A DNA stretch of 50,676 nucleotides, from positions 1 through 50,676 of the IMG/VR virus record IMGVR_UViG_3300031841_003662. One strand, 5' to 3'. The notes under the pieces are model-generated. The model had not been told where the DNA came from and made no database searches. It saw only the letters and a program-made list of their open reading frames with translations. Below are positions 42,177 to 50,676 of the stretch, in pieces; positions within the stretch are counted from its first letter, which is position 1, and the number at the start of each line of letters is the position of its first letter. This DNA comes from a virus. Made by a program: the position numbers and the translations under genes.

Positions 42177-45100
42177 TGGCATTAAAGGCATTCCAAACGG
42201 GACAAACTGTTGTTTCTTCTGTCTTTAACTATAATGTTCCCACTAATCCAAAATTAACAACAGAATCTACATTTAGTGGAGATAAAAGATTATTTACAGT
42301 TATTTATCCAGACGATACCAGCCTTGACACAATCACTGAATTTGGCTCGTCTGCAAATACTTCATATAGCAATTTAGAAACAACAGAAGGTTTTAGAATT
42401 AAGTGTTATGATTCTGCTTCTCAAGAGGGAATACAATTTAATCCATCAGCATCAGACTTAACCAACAATGACTACTATGTTTTAATTCATGCAGATGATG
42501 AAAATAAACACCATCTTGCTAAAATTACTGAAGTATTGGCTATGGATTCTACTGGCGATGGATTTGAATTTACGCCAAAATTGGGAAATGAATTAGCAGA
42601 AAACACCAAGTTTAGAATTTATTCAATACCGAGTAGCACAACAGCCCTTGCGGTTTCTTTTGGGATTAAACTTGAGCATCAAGATAAATTAGTTGTTGCT
42701 CGTCCTATGTTTTGTTTTGACAATGATAATCTACATAAGAAGGATGAGTTAGACCACAATACAAAATATTTTGCCGTAAGTGATGCAGAAGGCTCAAGCA
42801 CAACAAATGATTTATCTTCTGCTACTTTAAAAGCAACAATTTTAACTACAGAAGCATATGCTGGTTCAATCGTAGATTACAGTAAATATTCAATGAAGTT
42901 AGAACTGTTTGATAATCTTCGGAATTTAGACGACCCCTCAAATAGTCCATATAAATCTAACGAAGATTTAACAATTACATTAGATTATACCGACTATGAT
43001 GATGCGTTTCCAAATGCAAGGTCAGACACAGATGATGGCATTAATCCAGTTTCAAACTATCAACAAAAAGGATTTAAGAGGTATTCTTTTTATGATTATT
43101 CTCCCACGAAAAACAATACCCTGTATAATACCATTGACGCAAATATTCAACAGGCAATTGGACAAAGAGGTGGCTTTGCCCAAGTAAAACTTTCGGATTC
43201 ATTTAGAATTATGCCAAAGAAGGTTTCCGAGTTTGATTCTTTGAGAGTTAGACACGCTGTTCACACCGCTATTCTTACAGATTGGTTCGCTCTTTCTGCA
43301 ACAGTTTCAAGTGATTCTGGCTCAAACACTTATGTTTTTCAAACAGACCATGATTTGAAAGATTTCTTAAAAGCAGGAGATGAAGTAAAGGTAAAGGACA
43401 CACATCTTCTTGTTCAGACAATTGGGACATTTGGTTCTTCAAAAACCCAATCAATTACTTTTAGAAGCATTACTAGAACAAAAGATGATGCTGCTTTTTC
43501 TACAAATACTTATGCTCCTGCTGTTGGAGAAATTTTGTATAGGCGGGCATTTAAGCCGACAGCCACCGAAGGCTCTACTGCGGATAATGCAGCAACAAAT
43601 ACATTATTAACAGACTTTGTTATGATGGAAGATAGATTTACAAATCTATTTGTTGAATTTATTGTCGGTGGATTTACTAAATTGGTTGCTACTGCAACTG
43701 CAACAGACCCAGACAAAAAATTACTTACGCTAAGTTTTGACGGGACAGAATATTATGATTCTGCTTACACAAATTTAGAATTCGTGGAAGGTGCATATTC
43801 AATTCAAGTAGAAAGACTTGATGGTGAGATTGAAACGATTAAATCTTACAAGCAAGACGGACAAACCTTCATGGAATTAGAAGGCAGGGATAAATTCAAC
43901 AAATTGCTTTCGCCTATTGTGAACAGAGATTTCTTGTTTTCCGAAGACATTATTTACAGTAGTCTAAGCCCCTACAATAAACTAACTGATTTATCTGCAA
44001 CAATTACCTGCGATTTTGACACTGCCGTTGATGCTTTAACATTTTCATCTAGTTTGACTTTAACGATTGGCGACCATATTTTCGTAAAGCACACTAACGG
44101 AACCTTTGGATATGTAGGAGAAATTGCTGCTACTGCCACAGGAACAACCCATACTTTGCGAACAACCCCAATGGTAGAAGGAACAGCACTATCCGCTTTT
44201 AAAGCAGCAAATAAAAATTACATTTTTAATAAAGCGTTGGCTTCAAATCCTCTTGTTGAATCCACAACTTCTTTATCGGGTGCTTCTGATAAAGGCGTTA
44301 TTTTTAATGCTGGTAGAAACATTTCAAGGACTACCTTTTCGGAAACTTTAGCAGGTACATCTTCTTCTGCAAACGGAATAGATTTAGGATATGATATTTC
44401 AAATTGTAGGGGAATTAAAAGCGACAATGCTTTCCAAGGCACACTTGACAATGAAAACTTTGATATTACAAACACATTAATTGATTTCACTATTTTTGAT
44501 GTTCAAGAAGATGGTGTAAATAAAATTGTTAAAGTCGCGCCTTACATTCCTTTAACTTTAGGAAGAGTAGAAGTAAATTATGCAAATACTCAAGACGCTA
44601 CACTTAATGATTTAGGAACGGCTTCTTCCACACAAACTGATATTAGATATGTTGAAACTGCTAGTCAGTCATATTTATCTTCTTTTTCTGTTCAAAGAAA
44701 ATACCACAATAAACCATTATATATTGAAGGAGCGTTTGTAGGATTTATTATCGGAGCCCAACTACAAACAGATTATTCTACAGTTAGAGTCTATTTAGAT
44801 AGAAAAGTTTCATATTCTAGTGGCGACCAACTACAAGTATTAAATTATTCTGCAACTTATGAAGAATCAACAAAATTAACACACGAATTACAATTACTAA
44901 ACGCAGGACATTTGCATACTGGTAAATTCATTTGTCTTTTAAATTCACAACTTAATAGTGGTAGAGAACCCATTATGTTTAATTATCCATTATATTATCC
45001 TACTATGGGTTCTAATCCAAAAACTCATGCTGAAAGATTTGGCCCAAGCCTATACAGATTATTTAATATTGAGAAAGGAAATATACATAAAATTAAATCT

Positions 45101-48100
45101 CTTTATTCTGATAGAGCAATTGCTACTTCTAAACCTTCACAATATTATAGTGATAAAATTTCTAAAGTCAAATTTTATGCATCTGGATATAAAATGAATT
45201 TTGGACATTATATTACAGGTGGTTCTTTAGACGAAAATGTTATTGGGACAGACATTATGCACATAGCACATCACAAAATGCCAGAAACGAGAGGATATAC
45301 TTCTGTTCGTGGTTCTAATTTCTTTGACACGACTGTTCACGCTTCAGGGGAAACATACAACTTGATGAGATATGAAGACTTTACAGACACAAATAGTGGT
45401 TATATCATTAAAGACATTTTTTATCAACCTGATGCAAAAGCAGCAAGAATGTTTTTATTTATCAATTGTGATTTAACCCCTTACAGTTCCACAAGATTTG
45501 ATAGTCTTATGGCAGGTTCACCATACACTAAAACCATAGAAAATTATTCTTTGCTTGCATTAAAAACCCCAAAAACAGCAGGTCGCTCAGATGCTAAAGA
45601 TTTAATTTTAGGTCAAAGTGAAACTATTAATTTGAAGGATAATGATTATACTTCCGCTTCAATTATTTCGGCAGATAAAACAATCTCTTCTCTAAAAAGA
45701 TTTAGTATTATGCGTCTTACCGAAGTAGTTTATGATTGGCATTTCAATCAAATTGACCCAGAAAATATTGTCTCTAATGATAGAACTCTTCCTAAGACCT
45801 CAATAAATGAATTTACAACTACACAGTTTGCTTCAGGTGCAGCCAATATAACTCACCCAGTTGGTGGAAACAACGCAAAAATATCATATTCTACTGCAAT
45901 TACCCCACCTTCGGCAGATGATTTAATTTTTGACCAATACGGAAGATTAATTGGTGAAGTCGCATCTGCCACAAGCACAGAAATTACATTGAAAGAAAAT
46001 GCAATTAAAACAGATGGAGGAAATATTGCCGCTACTCCACACATGAAAATGACCATCACTTCACAAAAAACAAGCGATATCCTTAGAGGACATGGTAGTG
46101 AAGATACTTCTATTTTAATAAGCGAAATCCATATGTTAAAGTCTTTTGTAGTAAATAGTGTTGGGACTGGCGGATATGGAGAATCCCCTTCCGCTTGGCA
46201 TACTAACTATGGGCGCACATTAGAAAATTCTGCGGATACTGGAAGATACCCAAATTTCTTTTTACCGGTTGATTTAGGAGATGATGCAAGAGGTAGTTCT
46301 AATACGCATTATTCAAGCCATGTCGTTCAAATGTATAGAGATGGCACTTCATCAATCGCATCTGCTTTGCCATTCGCTAATGACGATTTAACTCTTAAAA
46401 ATTTCAGGGCTATTTTCTTTGACAGATATACGATTGAAGAGGGAACTCATTTAGTAGATAAAGGAATGGTTAGCGATTATATTACAGGTATGTCTTTTAG
46501 TGAAGATAATTCGGGAGTCCTGACTAGCAGACTTGGACTAGTCGCATTCAAAACAGATGAAAACTTTGGCGAAAATGAAAGCGTAAATAAAAGTGGAGGG
46601 TCTTCTGCTACTACTGCTGATGGCGTATTTATGGGATTTAAGCCAGAAATAACTCTTCCCGGCGTAAGTGCTTTTAATAAGTCAATAGGAAACAAAACGG
46701 TTTATTATTATAGAATAGAAGCCACAGGTGAAAATCACTTCTTAAATTATGTAGATTTAACAGGAACCTATTTAGTAAATCAACTCGGAAAATATTACGA
46801 TGCTCAAGGGGATATTCAAACTTCTTCTGATGGAGAGTCATTAAATGAATTAACTATTACAGACATGGCATATGTTATTTCTCATGAATTAGACCACACT
46901 AGTTCAGCACATTTTCACATCTTGACACTAGACACAGATTTAAGCAATCTTACTTGCAGAATTATGCAACCTAACCATACTTGCTTTTATTCCTACTCAC
47001 CAAAAGAAATCCAACTCAATACGCTTTCTTCTAAATATACAAAGATGGGCAACGAAAATAAAATGTATGAGTCTATCAACGCTTATCAATTTAGAAACGC
47101 AAAAGGAACACGCTCAAATGATAGCAACAATGAAGGCGTTTTATCAGCGTATGTTGTATTAGATATTGATAATCAACCAAATTTAGAAAACTTTGTGTTT
47201 GTTAAAGATTCTTCCTCTTTTTCAACTTTATTTGGCAATATGAAATTAGATATGGGAATTAGCGACGGAGAAACTTCTTTCATATCCTCTGTTGAATATA
47301 CGAACAATGGAGATGCTATTGGGCACTACTTGAACTTTGGGGAATTAAAAGAATGTTTAGGCGTAGTGTCTATTTCAGAAACAATCAATTTAACCGTAAA
47401 TGGAGAAATTACTTCGGAACATAAAAGAACAATGATTGGTGCAGGTGTTCAAATTGGAAGAGAAGCCCAAGATATTGTAAATGATTTATTAGAAAGCGAA
47501 GGTTTAACATATGAAACCGATGGAACAACATCTTATCATTTGGCTCCTAATTTTGAAAGCATTGATTTGTTCGGTGCTATCAATTTTGTTCTAAAGAAAA
47601 TCAATAAGACTATTTTTATAGAAGGAGATAACTACAAACTAAAGGATAACCAATCCGACGATTTGTATTCTTCTAATATTAAAATTGGTGATGATGCAAA
47701 TGTTAAAGTCTTTGAGTTTGAAAAGTCCTCTACCATCTTCAATTTCTACAATGATATTACAGTTTATGGTAGGGCGCACAAATCAACCAGAAAAGACTTG
47801 AGAAGCATTCAAAAGGTTGGCAGGAAATCATTTGAGCATACAGACAAAACTTTAGTCAATCAAAATGAAGTGGACGAAAAAGCCAGAGAATTGTTTTCTC
47901 TCTACAATAGAAACAATCAAAAGATTGAATTGCTTGTGAACCATGAAAATATTTCTACTCTTCAAGTCGGAGATATTGTGAATGTTGAAATTCAGCAAGA
48001 AAACATTCCATTATCTTCCTTCTTAGTATTACAAATGGAACATCAATTGACAGGTCTAATCAAATTACAATTAGGCAAGTATAGTAGATTGTTAGAAGAT

Positions 48101-48358
48101 ACTTTGGCCGAGATTGTAGCCACAACGAGGAAGAACGAAAAAGACAATCGTTCTTCAAACTTAACTGCAAATGAACAACAATATTACTTCTTGGAAGGCG
48201 TTAAAATTAATTTGCGTAAGTTGCTGGTCAGAAAAAGAACCTCAAGTGGAGGCAACGCATTGGGCTTTTCAGCACAATTAAATACGGGTAGCCGCACACT
48301 TGGATTCAGTGGCGGAAGCGGTGTCGTATTGACTGATTTAGTGGAGGAAGAGTTTTGA
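42176..48358 (+). CDS. Giant tail hub / baseplate protein (2060 aa)
   Basis: This is the largest gene in the window. The N-terminal 600 residues include beta-sandwich segments and a region IQVERLDGEIETIKSYKQDG and FMELEGRDKFNKLLSP that resembles a tail hub domain. The C-terminal 350 residues (EAQDIVNDLLESEGLTYETD, LQVGDIVNVEIQQENIPLSS) again look like the hub fold seen in phage tail proteins. The long middle part is beta-rich and may carry receptor binding or domain insertions. No protease or lysozyme motif is obvious. The length suggests a fusion of several baseplate functions. Confidence 0.7.
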   Translation: MALKAFQTGQTVVSSVFNYNVPTNPKLTTESTFSGDKRLFTVIYPDDTSLDTITEFGSSANTSYSNLETTEGFRIKCYDSASQEGIQFNPSASDLTNNDYYVLIHADDENKHHLAKITEVLAMDSTGDGFEFTPKLGNELAENTKFRIYSIPSSTTALAVSFGIKLEHQDKLVVARPMFCFDNDNLHKKDELDHNTKYFAVSDAEGSSTTNDLSSATLKATILTTEAYAGSIVDYSKYSMKLELFDNLRNLDDPSNSPYKSNEDLTITLDYTDYDDAFPNARSDTDDGINPVSNYQQKGFKRYSFYDYSPTKNNTLYNTIDANIQQAIGQRGGFAQVKLSDSFRIMPKKVSEFDSLRVRHAVHTAILTDWFALSATVSSDSGSNTYVFQTDHDLKDFLKAGDEVKVKDTHLLVQTIGTFGSSKTQSITFRSITRTKDDAAFSTNTYAPAVGEILYRRAFKPTATEGSTADNAATNTLLTDFVMMEDRFTNLFVEFIVGGFTKLVATATATDPDKKLLTLSFDGTEYYDSAYTNLEFVEGAYSIQVERLDGEIETIKSYKQDGQTFMELEGRDKFNKLLSPIVNRDFLFSEDIIYSSLSPYNKLTDLSATITCDFDTAVDALTFSSSLTLTIGDHIFVKHTNGTFGYVGEIAATATGTTHTLRTTPMVEGTALSAFKAANKNYIFNKALASNPLVESTTSLSGASDKGVIFNAGRNISRTTFSETLAGTSSSANGIDLGYDISNCRGIKSDNAFQGTLDNENFDITNTLIDFTIFDVQEDGVNKIVKVAPYIPLTLGRVEVNYANTQDATLNDLGTASSTQTDIRYVETASQSYLSSFSVQRKYHNKPLYIEGAFVGFIIGAQLQTDYSTVRVYLDRKVSYSSGDQLQVLNYSATYEESTKLTHELQLLNAGHLHTGKFICLLNSQLNSGREPIMFNYPLYYPTMGSNPKTHAERFGPSLYRLFNIEKGNIHKIKSLYSDRAIATSKPSQYYSDKISKVKFYASGYKMNFGHYITGGSLDENVIGTDIMHIAHHKMPETRGYTSVRGSNFFDTTVHASGETYNLMRYEDFTDTNSGYIIKDIFYQPDAKAARMFLFINCDLTPYSSTRFDSLMAGSPYTKTIENYSLLALKTPKTAGRSDAKDLILGQSETINLKDNDYTSASIISADKTISSLKRFSIMRLTEVVYDWHFNQIDPENIVSNDRTLPKTSINEFTTTQFASGAANITHPVGGNNAKISYSTAITPPSADDLIFDQYGRLIGEVASATSTEITLKENAIKTDGGNIAATPHMKMTITSQKTSDILRGHGSEDTSILISEIHMLKSFVVNSVGTGGYGESPSAWHTNYGRTLENSADTGRYPNFFLPVDLGDDARGSSNTHYSSHVVQMYRDGTSSIASALPFANDDLTLKNFRAIFFDRYTIEEGTHLVDKGMVSDYITGMSFSEDNSGVLTSRLGLVAFKTDENFGENESVNKSGGSSATTADGVFMGFKPEITLPGVSAFNKSIGNKTVYYYRIEATGENHFLNYVDLTGTYLVNQLGKYYDAQGDIQTSSDGESLNELTITDMAYVISHELDHTSSAHFHILTLDTDLSNLTCRIMQPNHTCFYSYSPKEIQLNTLSSKYTKMGNENKMYESINAYQFRNAKGTRSNDSNNEGVLSAYVVLDIDNQPNLENFVFVKDSSSFSTLFGNMKLDMGISDGETSFISSVEYTNNGDAIGHYLNFGELKECLGVVSISETINLTVNGEITSEHKRTMIGAGVQIGREAQDIVNDLLESEGLTYETDGTTSYHLAPNFESIDLFGAINFVLKKINKTIFIEGDNYKLKDNQSDDLYSSNIKIGDDANVKVFEFEKSSTIFNFYNDITVYGRAHKSTRKDLRSIQKVGRKSFEHTDKTLVNQNEVDEKARELFSLYNRNNQKIELLVNHENISTLQVGDIVNVEIQQENIPLSSFLVLQMEHQLTGLIKLQLGKYSRLLEDTLAEIVATTRKNEKDNRSSNLTANEQQYYFLEGVKINLRKLLVRKRTSSGGNALGFSAQLNTGSRTLGFSGGSGVVLTDLVEEEF

Positions 48359-48693
48359 TTACTGACAAATTAAAGCAATTGCTGGCAGAACGGATTGTTT
48401 CGTTAATTGATTCAGGACAGGTCGGTTTAGGTGGCAATTCTTCTTCTCCGAATGCAAATGCTTTAGATGTGCCAAGTGGAGCGACTACAACCGTAAATGC
48501 GGTTTCTACGGATGAGAATGTTATGGAAGTAAAGGTTTCTGTTGGTGGTGGCGCAATTACAGGTATGACGATTCGTGAAGCAGGTGTTTTTGATTCATCT
48601 TCAAATATGCTTTCAAGAGTAAATTTTGATGGTGTTGGCCCATTTTCTTCAACGGAAACATTAGAAGTTATTTTGATTATTGAGGTGGAATAA
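48355..48693 (+). CDS. Tail-fibre-associated protein (112 aa)
   Basis: The TTG at 48355 overlaps the hub stop (TTGA). The last 60 residues (MTIREAGVFDSSSNMLSRVN and TLEVILIIEVE) resemble the 'I-x-E-x-G-x-F' domain at the N-terminus of phage tail fibres or their adaptors. It probably links the fibre at 48693 to the hub. Confidence 0.6.
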   Translation: MITDKLKQLLAERIVSLIDSGQVGLGGNSSSPNANALDVPSGATTTVNAVSTDENVMEVKVSVGGGAITGMTIREAGVFDSSSNMLSRVNFDGVGPFSSTETLEVILIIEVE

Positions 48694-50264
48694 TGGTAGA
48701 AGTGAACCCGCATTACATATCGCAACTTAGCACAGGAGCAACAATTGGACACATTGAAGATGATGTAGATTTTCCCCATACTGGATTATTCAAATCATTG
48801 ATGCAAGGTGTTTCAGGGAACTTCGTAATTAAGAACAATACAAATGATTTTGATATTACACAATCTGCAAGCGACCCTGTGGTTTCTGTCGCAGTAGGAA
48901 GTTATCTTGATAATGGCGAATTGAAAACTACTTCTGGTGTAGCGACTTTTAATTCTGCGGCATTCACATTTACAACAAATAAAGCCTATTACTTATTAGT
49001 CGTGGACTCTTCTGGAACTGTTGCTTTAAGAGTCCCAACAGTAGCAAATCGTGTGGCGAATCATTCTGCGGGCGATACAATTATTGCTATGATTGAGATT
49101 GCAGACGATACAGCATTTGGCTCAAGAAAGGTTCAATTCTTTACTTCGTCAAAGACAGATAATCATTTAAGTATCGCAAGAGATAATTCTGGCGCTTATA
49201 CCGAAATGGGTAAAATTACTTCGGATGCTGATAGTATAGACATTAGTACGACTAATTCAAATGCTGATATTAATTTGACCCCACACGGAACAGGCGATGT
49301 TAAATTAGGAACATTAGCAATTGATGGCGACCAAACGGTTGGTTCAGGCCAAGATGGGTATGTTCTAACTTATACCCATTCAAATACAAAAGCAGCGTTA
49401 GCGGCCCTTCCCACATCATTATCAAATGTCGTTGAAGATACTACTCCACAATTGGGAGGAAACCTTGATACTAATAGTAATCACATTGATTTTGACGATG
49501 CTCACGGCATTCGGGATAGCAACGGAAATGAGCAATTAATTTTCCAAGAAACCTCAAGTGCTGTTAATTATGTGGAAATTACCAATTCTGCTACAGGAAA
49601 TAGACCTCAAATTGCAGCAGTAGGTGATGATACAGATATTGGGATTACAATTAAAACTAAAGGTGGGGGAGATGTTTTATTGGATACAGATTATTTATTT
49701 GTAAATAGAGTGCAATTAGGTTATGGAACAGGGCCAGGAAAACTTCAAGTTTATAACGCTGGAGACAATTTAGAACTTTATGCCGCAGGAGACTCAAATG
49801 GCAATCAAAAGATTCTTGAATTAGATGCTGGAACAGATGGTGCAGAAGCAAATAGAATTGCTAGTGTTTCTGGTCATTTAGAAGTTAGTCAAGAAATTAG
49901 AAGTAAAGGGTATATTAGAAATATTACCGAAGTGGTCGGTTCGGCACTTGGCCCTCCCCCTGTTGTAAATTATTCTGTATTAGAGACAGATGATATTATT
50001 ATCGCTAAAGCCCCAAGTGGCTCTCCACCAAACGATTTAACGCTAAATCTTCCAGATGCGGAAGCGGCAGATATTGGCAGAACATATAGAATTATTGCTT
50101 CCGATGCAACGGCCACATTAAGTTTAGATAGAACAGGAGCAGATGATACAATAGAAGATACTACGGGCGGAACACTTACTTTGCCTTACTCTTTATCAGC
50201 AGGTAAAATTTACGATATTACCTGTATTGATGCTGATAGATGGATGCTTATGCAATTGAACTGA
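48693..50264 (+). CDS. Tail fibre / receptor-binding protein
   Basis: The 523-residue protein has beta-rich sequence with the element VEDTTPQLGGNLDTNSNHID and repeats like GDDTDIGITIKTKGGGDVLL, a signature of tail-fibre proteins of marine phages. It probably forms a trimeric fibre that recognises the host. The C-terminal 120 residues (RTYRIIASDATATLSLDRTG) would be the tip. The GAGGTGGAATA leader precedes ATG. Confidence 0.82.
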   Translation: MVEVNPHYISQLSTGATIGHIEDDVDFPHTGLFKSLMQGVSGNFVIKNNTNDFDITQSASDPVVSVAVGSYLDNGELKTTSGVATFNSAAFTFTTNKAYYLLVVDSSGTVALRVPTVANRVANHSAGDTIIAMIEIADDTAFGSRKVQFFTSSKTDNHLSIARDNSGAYTEMGKITSDADSIDISTTNSNADINLTPHGTGDVKLGTLAIDGDQTVGSGQDGYVLTYTHSNTKAALAALPTSLSNVVEDTTPQLGGNLDTNSNHIDFDDAHGIRDSNGNEQLIFQETSSAVNYVEITNSATGNRPQIAAVGDDTDIGITIKTKGGGDVLLDTDYLFVNRVQLGYGTGPGKLQVYNAGDNLELYAAGDSNGNQKILELDAGTDGAEANRIASVSGHLEVSQEIRSKGYIRNITEVVGSALGPPPVVNYSVLETDDIIIAKAPSGSPPNDLTLNLPDAEAADIGRTYRIIASDATATLSLDRTGADDTIEDTTGGTLTLPYSLSAGKIYDITCIDADRWMLMQLN

Positions 50265-50273
50265 GGAATAAAA

Positions 50274-50426
50274 ATGTTGTTAGAATTGTTTTTATTATCT
50301 TTTATTTTGGGTTTTATTACTATATGGTTAAGCACCCCAAGTAGCACAGACACAGTAATTATTTTTGAAACCGAAGAAGAATTATATAATCTTTGTTGGG
50401 AAGGATTGCGAAAAGGCCAACAATAG
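50274..50426 (+). CDS. 50-residue single-TM membrane protein
   Basis: Missed by length filters, this frame starts 10 bases after the fibre gene with TGAGGAATAAAA. MLLELFLLSFILGFITIWLS forms one transmembrane segment followed by an acidic tail. It is the last gene on the + strand and could be a small lysis or envelope-interaction factor; nothing specific is visible. Confidence 0.6.
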   Translation: MLLELFLLSFILGFITIWLSTPSSTDTVIIFETEEELYNLCWEGLRKGQQ

Positions 50427-50482
50427 CGAATAATTTTTTCAAGGTCAAAAAAATGACGCAAAATGCGAGCCAAAAAGGGGGC

Positions 50483-50514
50483 TTGAGAGGCTATCCCCCC
50501 AGATAGCCCCTCAA
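50483..50514. terminator. Bidirectional hairpin at convergent gene ends
   Basis: TTGAGAGGCTATC (50483-50495) pairs with GATAGCCCCTCAA (50502-50514) with one mismatch; CTGTCTTTT follows. It sits between the end of the + strand array and the end of the - strand zinc-ribbon gene, whose stop it overlaps, and would stop both. The 56 bases before it (50427-50482) show nothing else. Confidence 0.6.
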
Positions 50515-50654
50515 ACTGTCTTTTCAGACCAAATGCCAAAACATTTTCGGCATTCCCATAAATTAGCCTGTTTATTTGAACCTACATAGAAACCAAGTAG
50601 CCTTACGGCTAGTGTTTCATTACTACAGTATTTGCAGGGTTGTCTTCTACTCAT
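50511..50654 (-). CDS. 47-residue zinc-ribbon protein on the minus strand
   Basis: Reading leftward from 50654: MSRRQPCKYCSNETLAVRLL, then WECRKCFGIW. C7, C10, C35 and C38 form a C-x2-C...C-x2-C zinc ribbon. It is the only convincing - strand gene and marks a change of transcription direction at the right edge. It may be a small DNA-binding or regulatory protein. Confidence 0.6.
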   Translation of the reverse strand: MSRRQPCKYCSNETLAVRLLGFYVGSNKQANLWECRKCFGIWSEKTV

Positions 50655-50676
50655 TTTTTATTTCCGTCCTGTCTCC

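Noticed and set aside
1-50676. CRISPR arrays, tRNA or rRNA genes, integrase and insertion sequences.
   Set aside because: No regularly spaced repeats, tRNA-like folds or recombinase motifs were seen. The repeats present are few and tied to gene starts.

Overview
This 50.7 kb window is the virion-assembly region of a tailed double-stranded DNA virus (Caudoviricetes). About 60 genes lie on the + strand in one nearly gapless, AT-rich array with many ATGA, TGATG and TAATG overlaps and GAGGTGAT-type Shine-Dalgarno sites. One small gene at the far right end is on the - strand. I see no rRNA, tRNA, CRISPR array, integrase or transposase. The host cannot be proven from the sequence. Several proteins resemble families common in marine tailed phages (the TPQLGGNLD-type fibre, small beta-rich capsid accessory proteins, a Cys-rich protein, a small basic protein). 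A Ras/Arf-like GTPase and a possible TATA element make an archaeal host, for example a marine euryarchaeon, a reasonable but unproven guess.

Layout. Positions 1-10962 hold a candidate small terminase with two zinc-finger units, two very large charged proteins of unknown function and a run of small accessory genes. Positions 10968-15855 hold the large terminase, a LAGLIDADG-motif protein, three tiny genes and the portal. Positions 15855-23534 hold accessory proteins, a 907-residue coiled-coil protein, a small scaffold-like protein and an ATP-dependent DNA ligase. Positions 23581-27492 hold the prohead protease/scaffold, the HK97-type major capsid protein and small beta-rich proteins. Positions 27502-28768 hold two small membrane proteins and a membrane-anchored GTPase. 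Positions 28774-35993 hold accessory proteins, an 817-residue charged protein and head-tail connector proteins. Positions 36024-50264 hold the tail: tube, frameshifted tail assembly chaperones, tape measure, distal tail proteins, a 2060-residue hub and a fibre. The + strand array ends with a small membrane protein and a hairpin facing a convergent zinc-ribbon gene.

The most striking feature is a short shared peptide. About 20 otherwise unrelated proteins begin with M-x-W-x-[D/N/E]-[I/V]-[I/L/V]-K. A related W-x-[D/N/E]-[I/V/M/L] peptide lies at the extreme C-terminus of the prohead protease/scaffold, a small coiled-coil protein, a GNAT acetyltransferase and perhaps others. The portal, terminase, capsid and main tail proteins lack it. 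It looks like a terminal sorting tag. By analogy with the T4 capsid-targeting sequence, it may load internal proteins into the prohead. The DNA leaders of several tagged genes are direct repeats, which suggests gene cassettes were added by recombination at the tag.

A second strong signal is a canonical -1 ribosomal frameshift site: A AAA AAC, a 5-nt spacer and a 12-bp stem, between the two tail chaperone genes.
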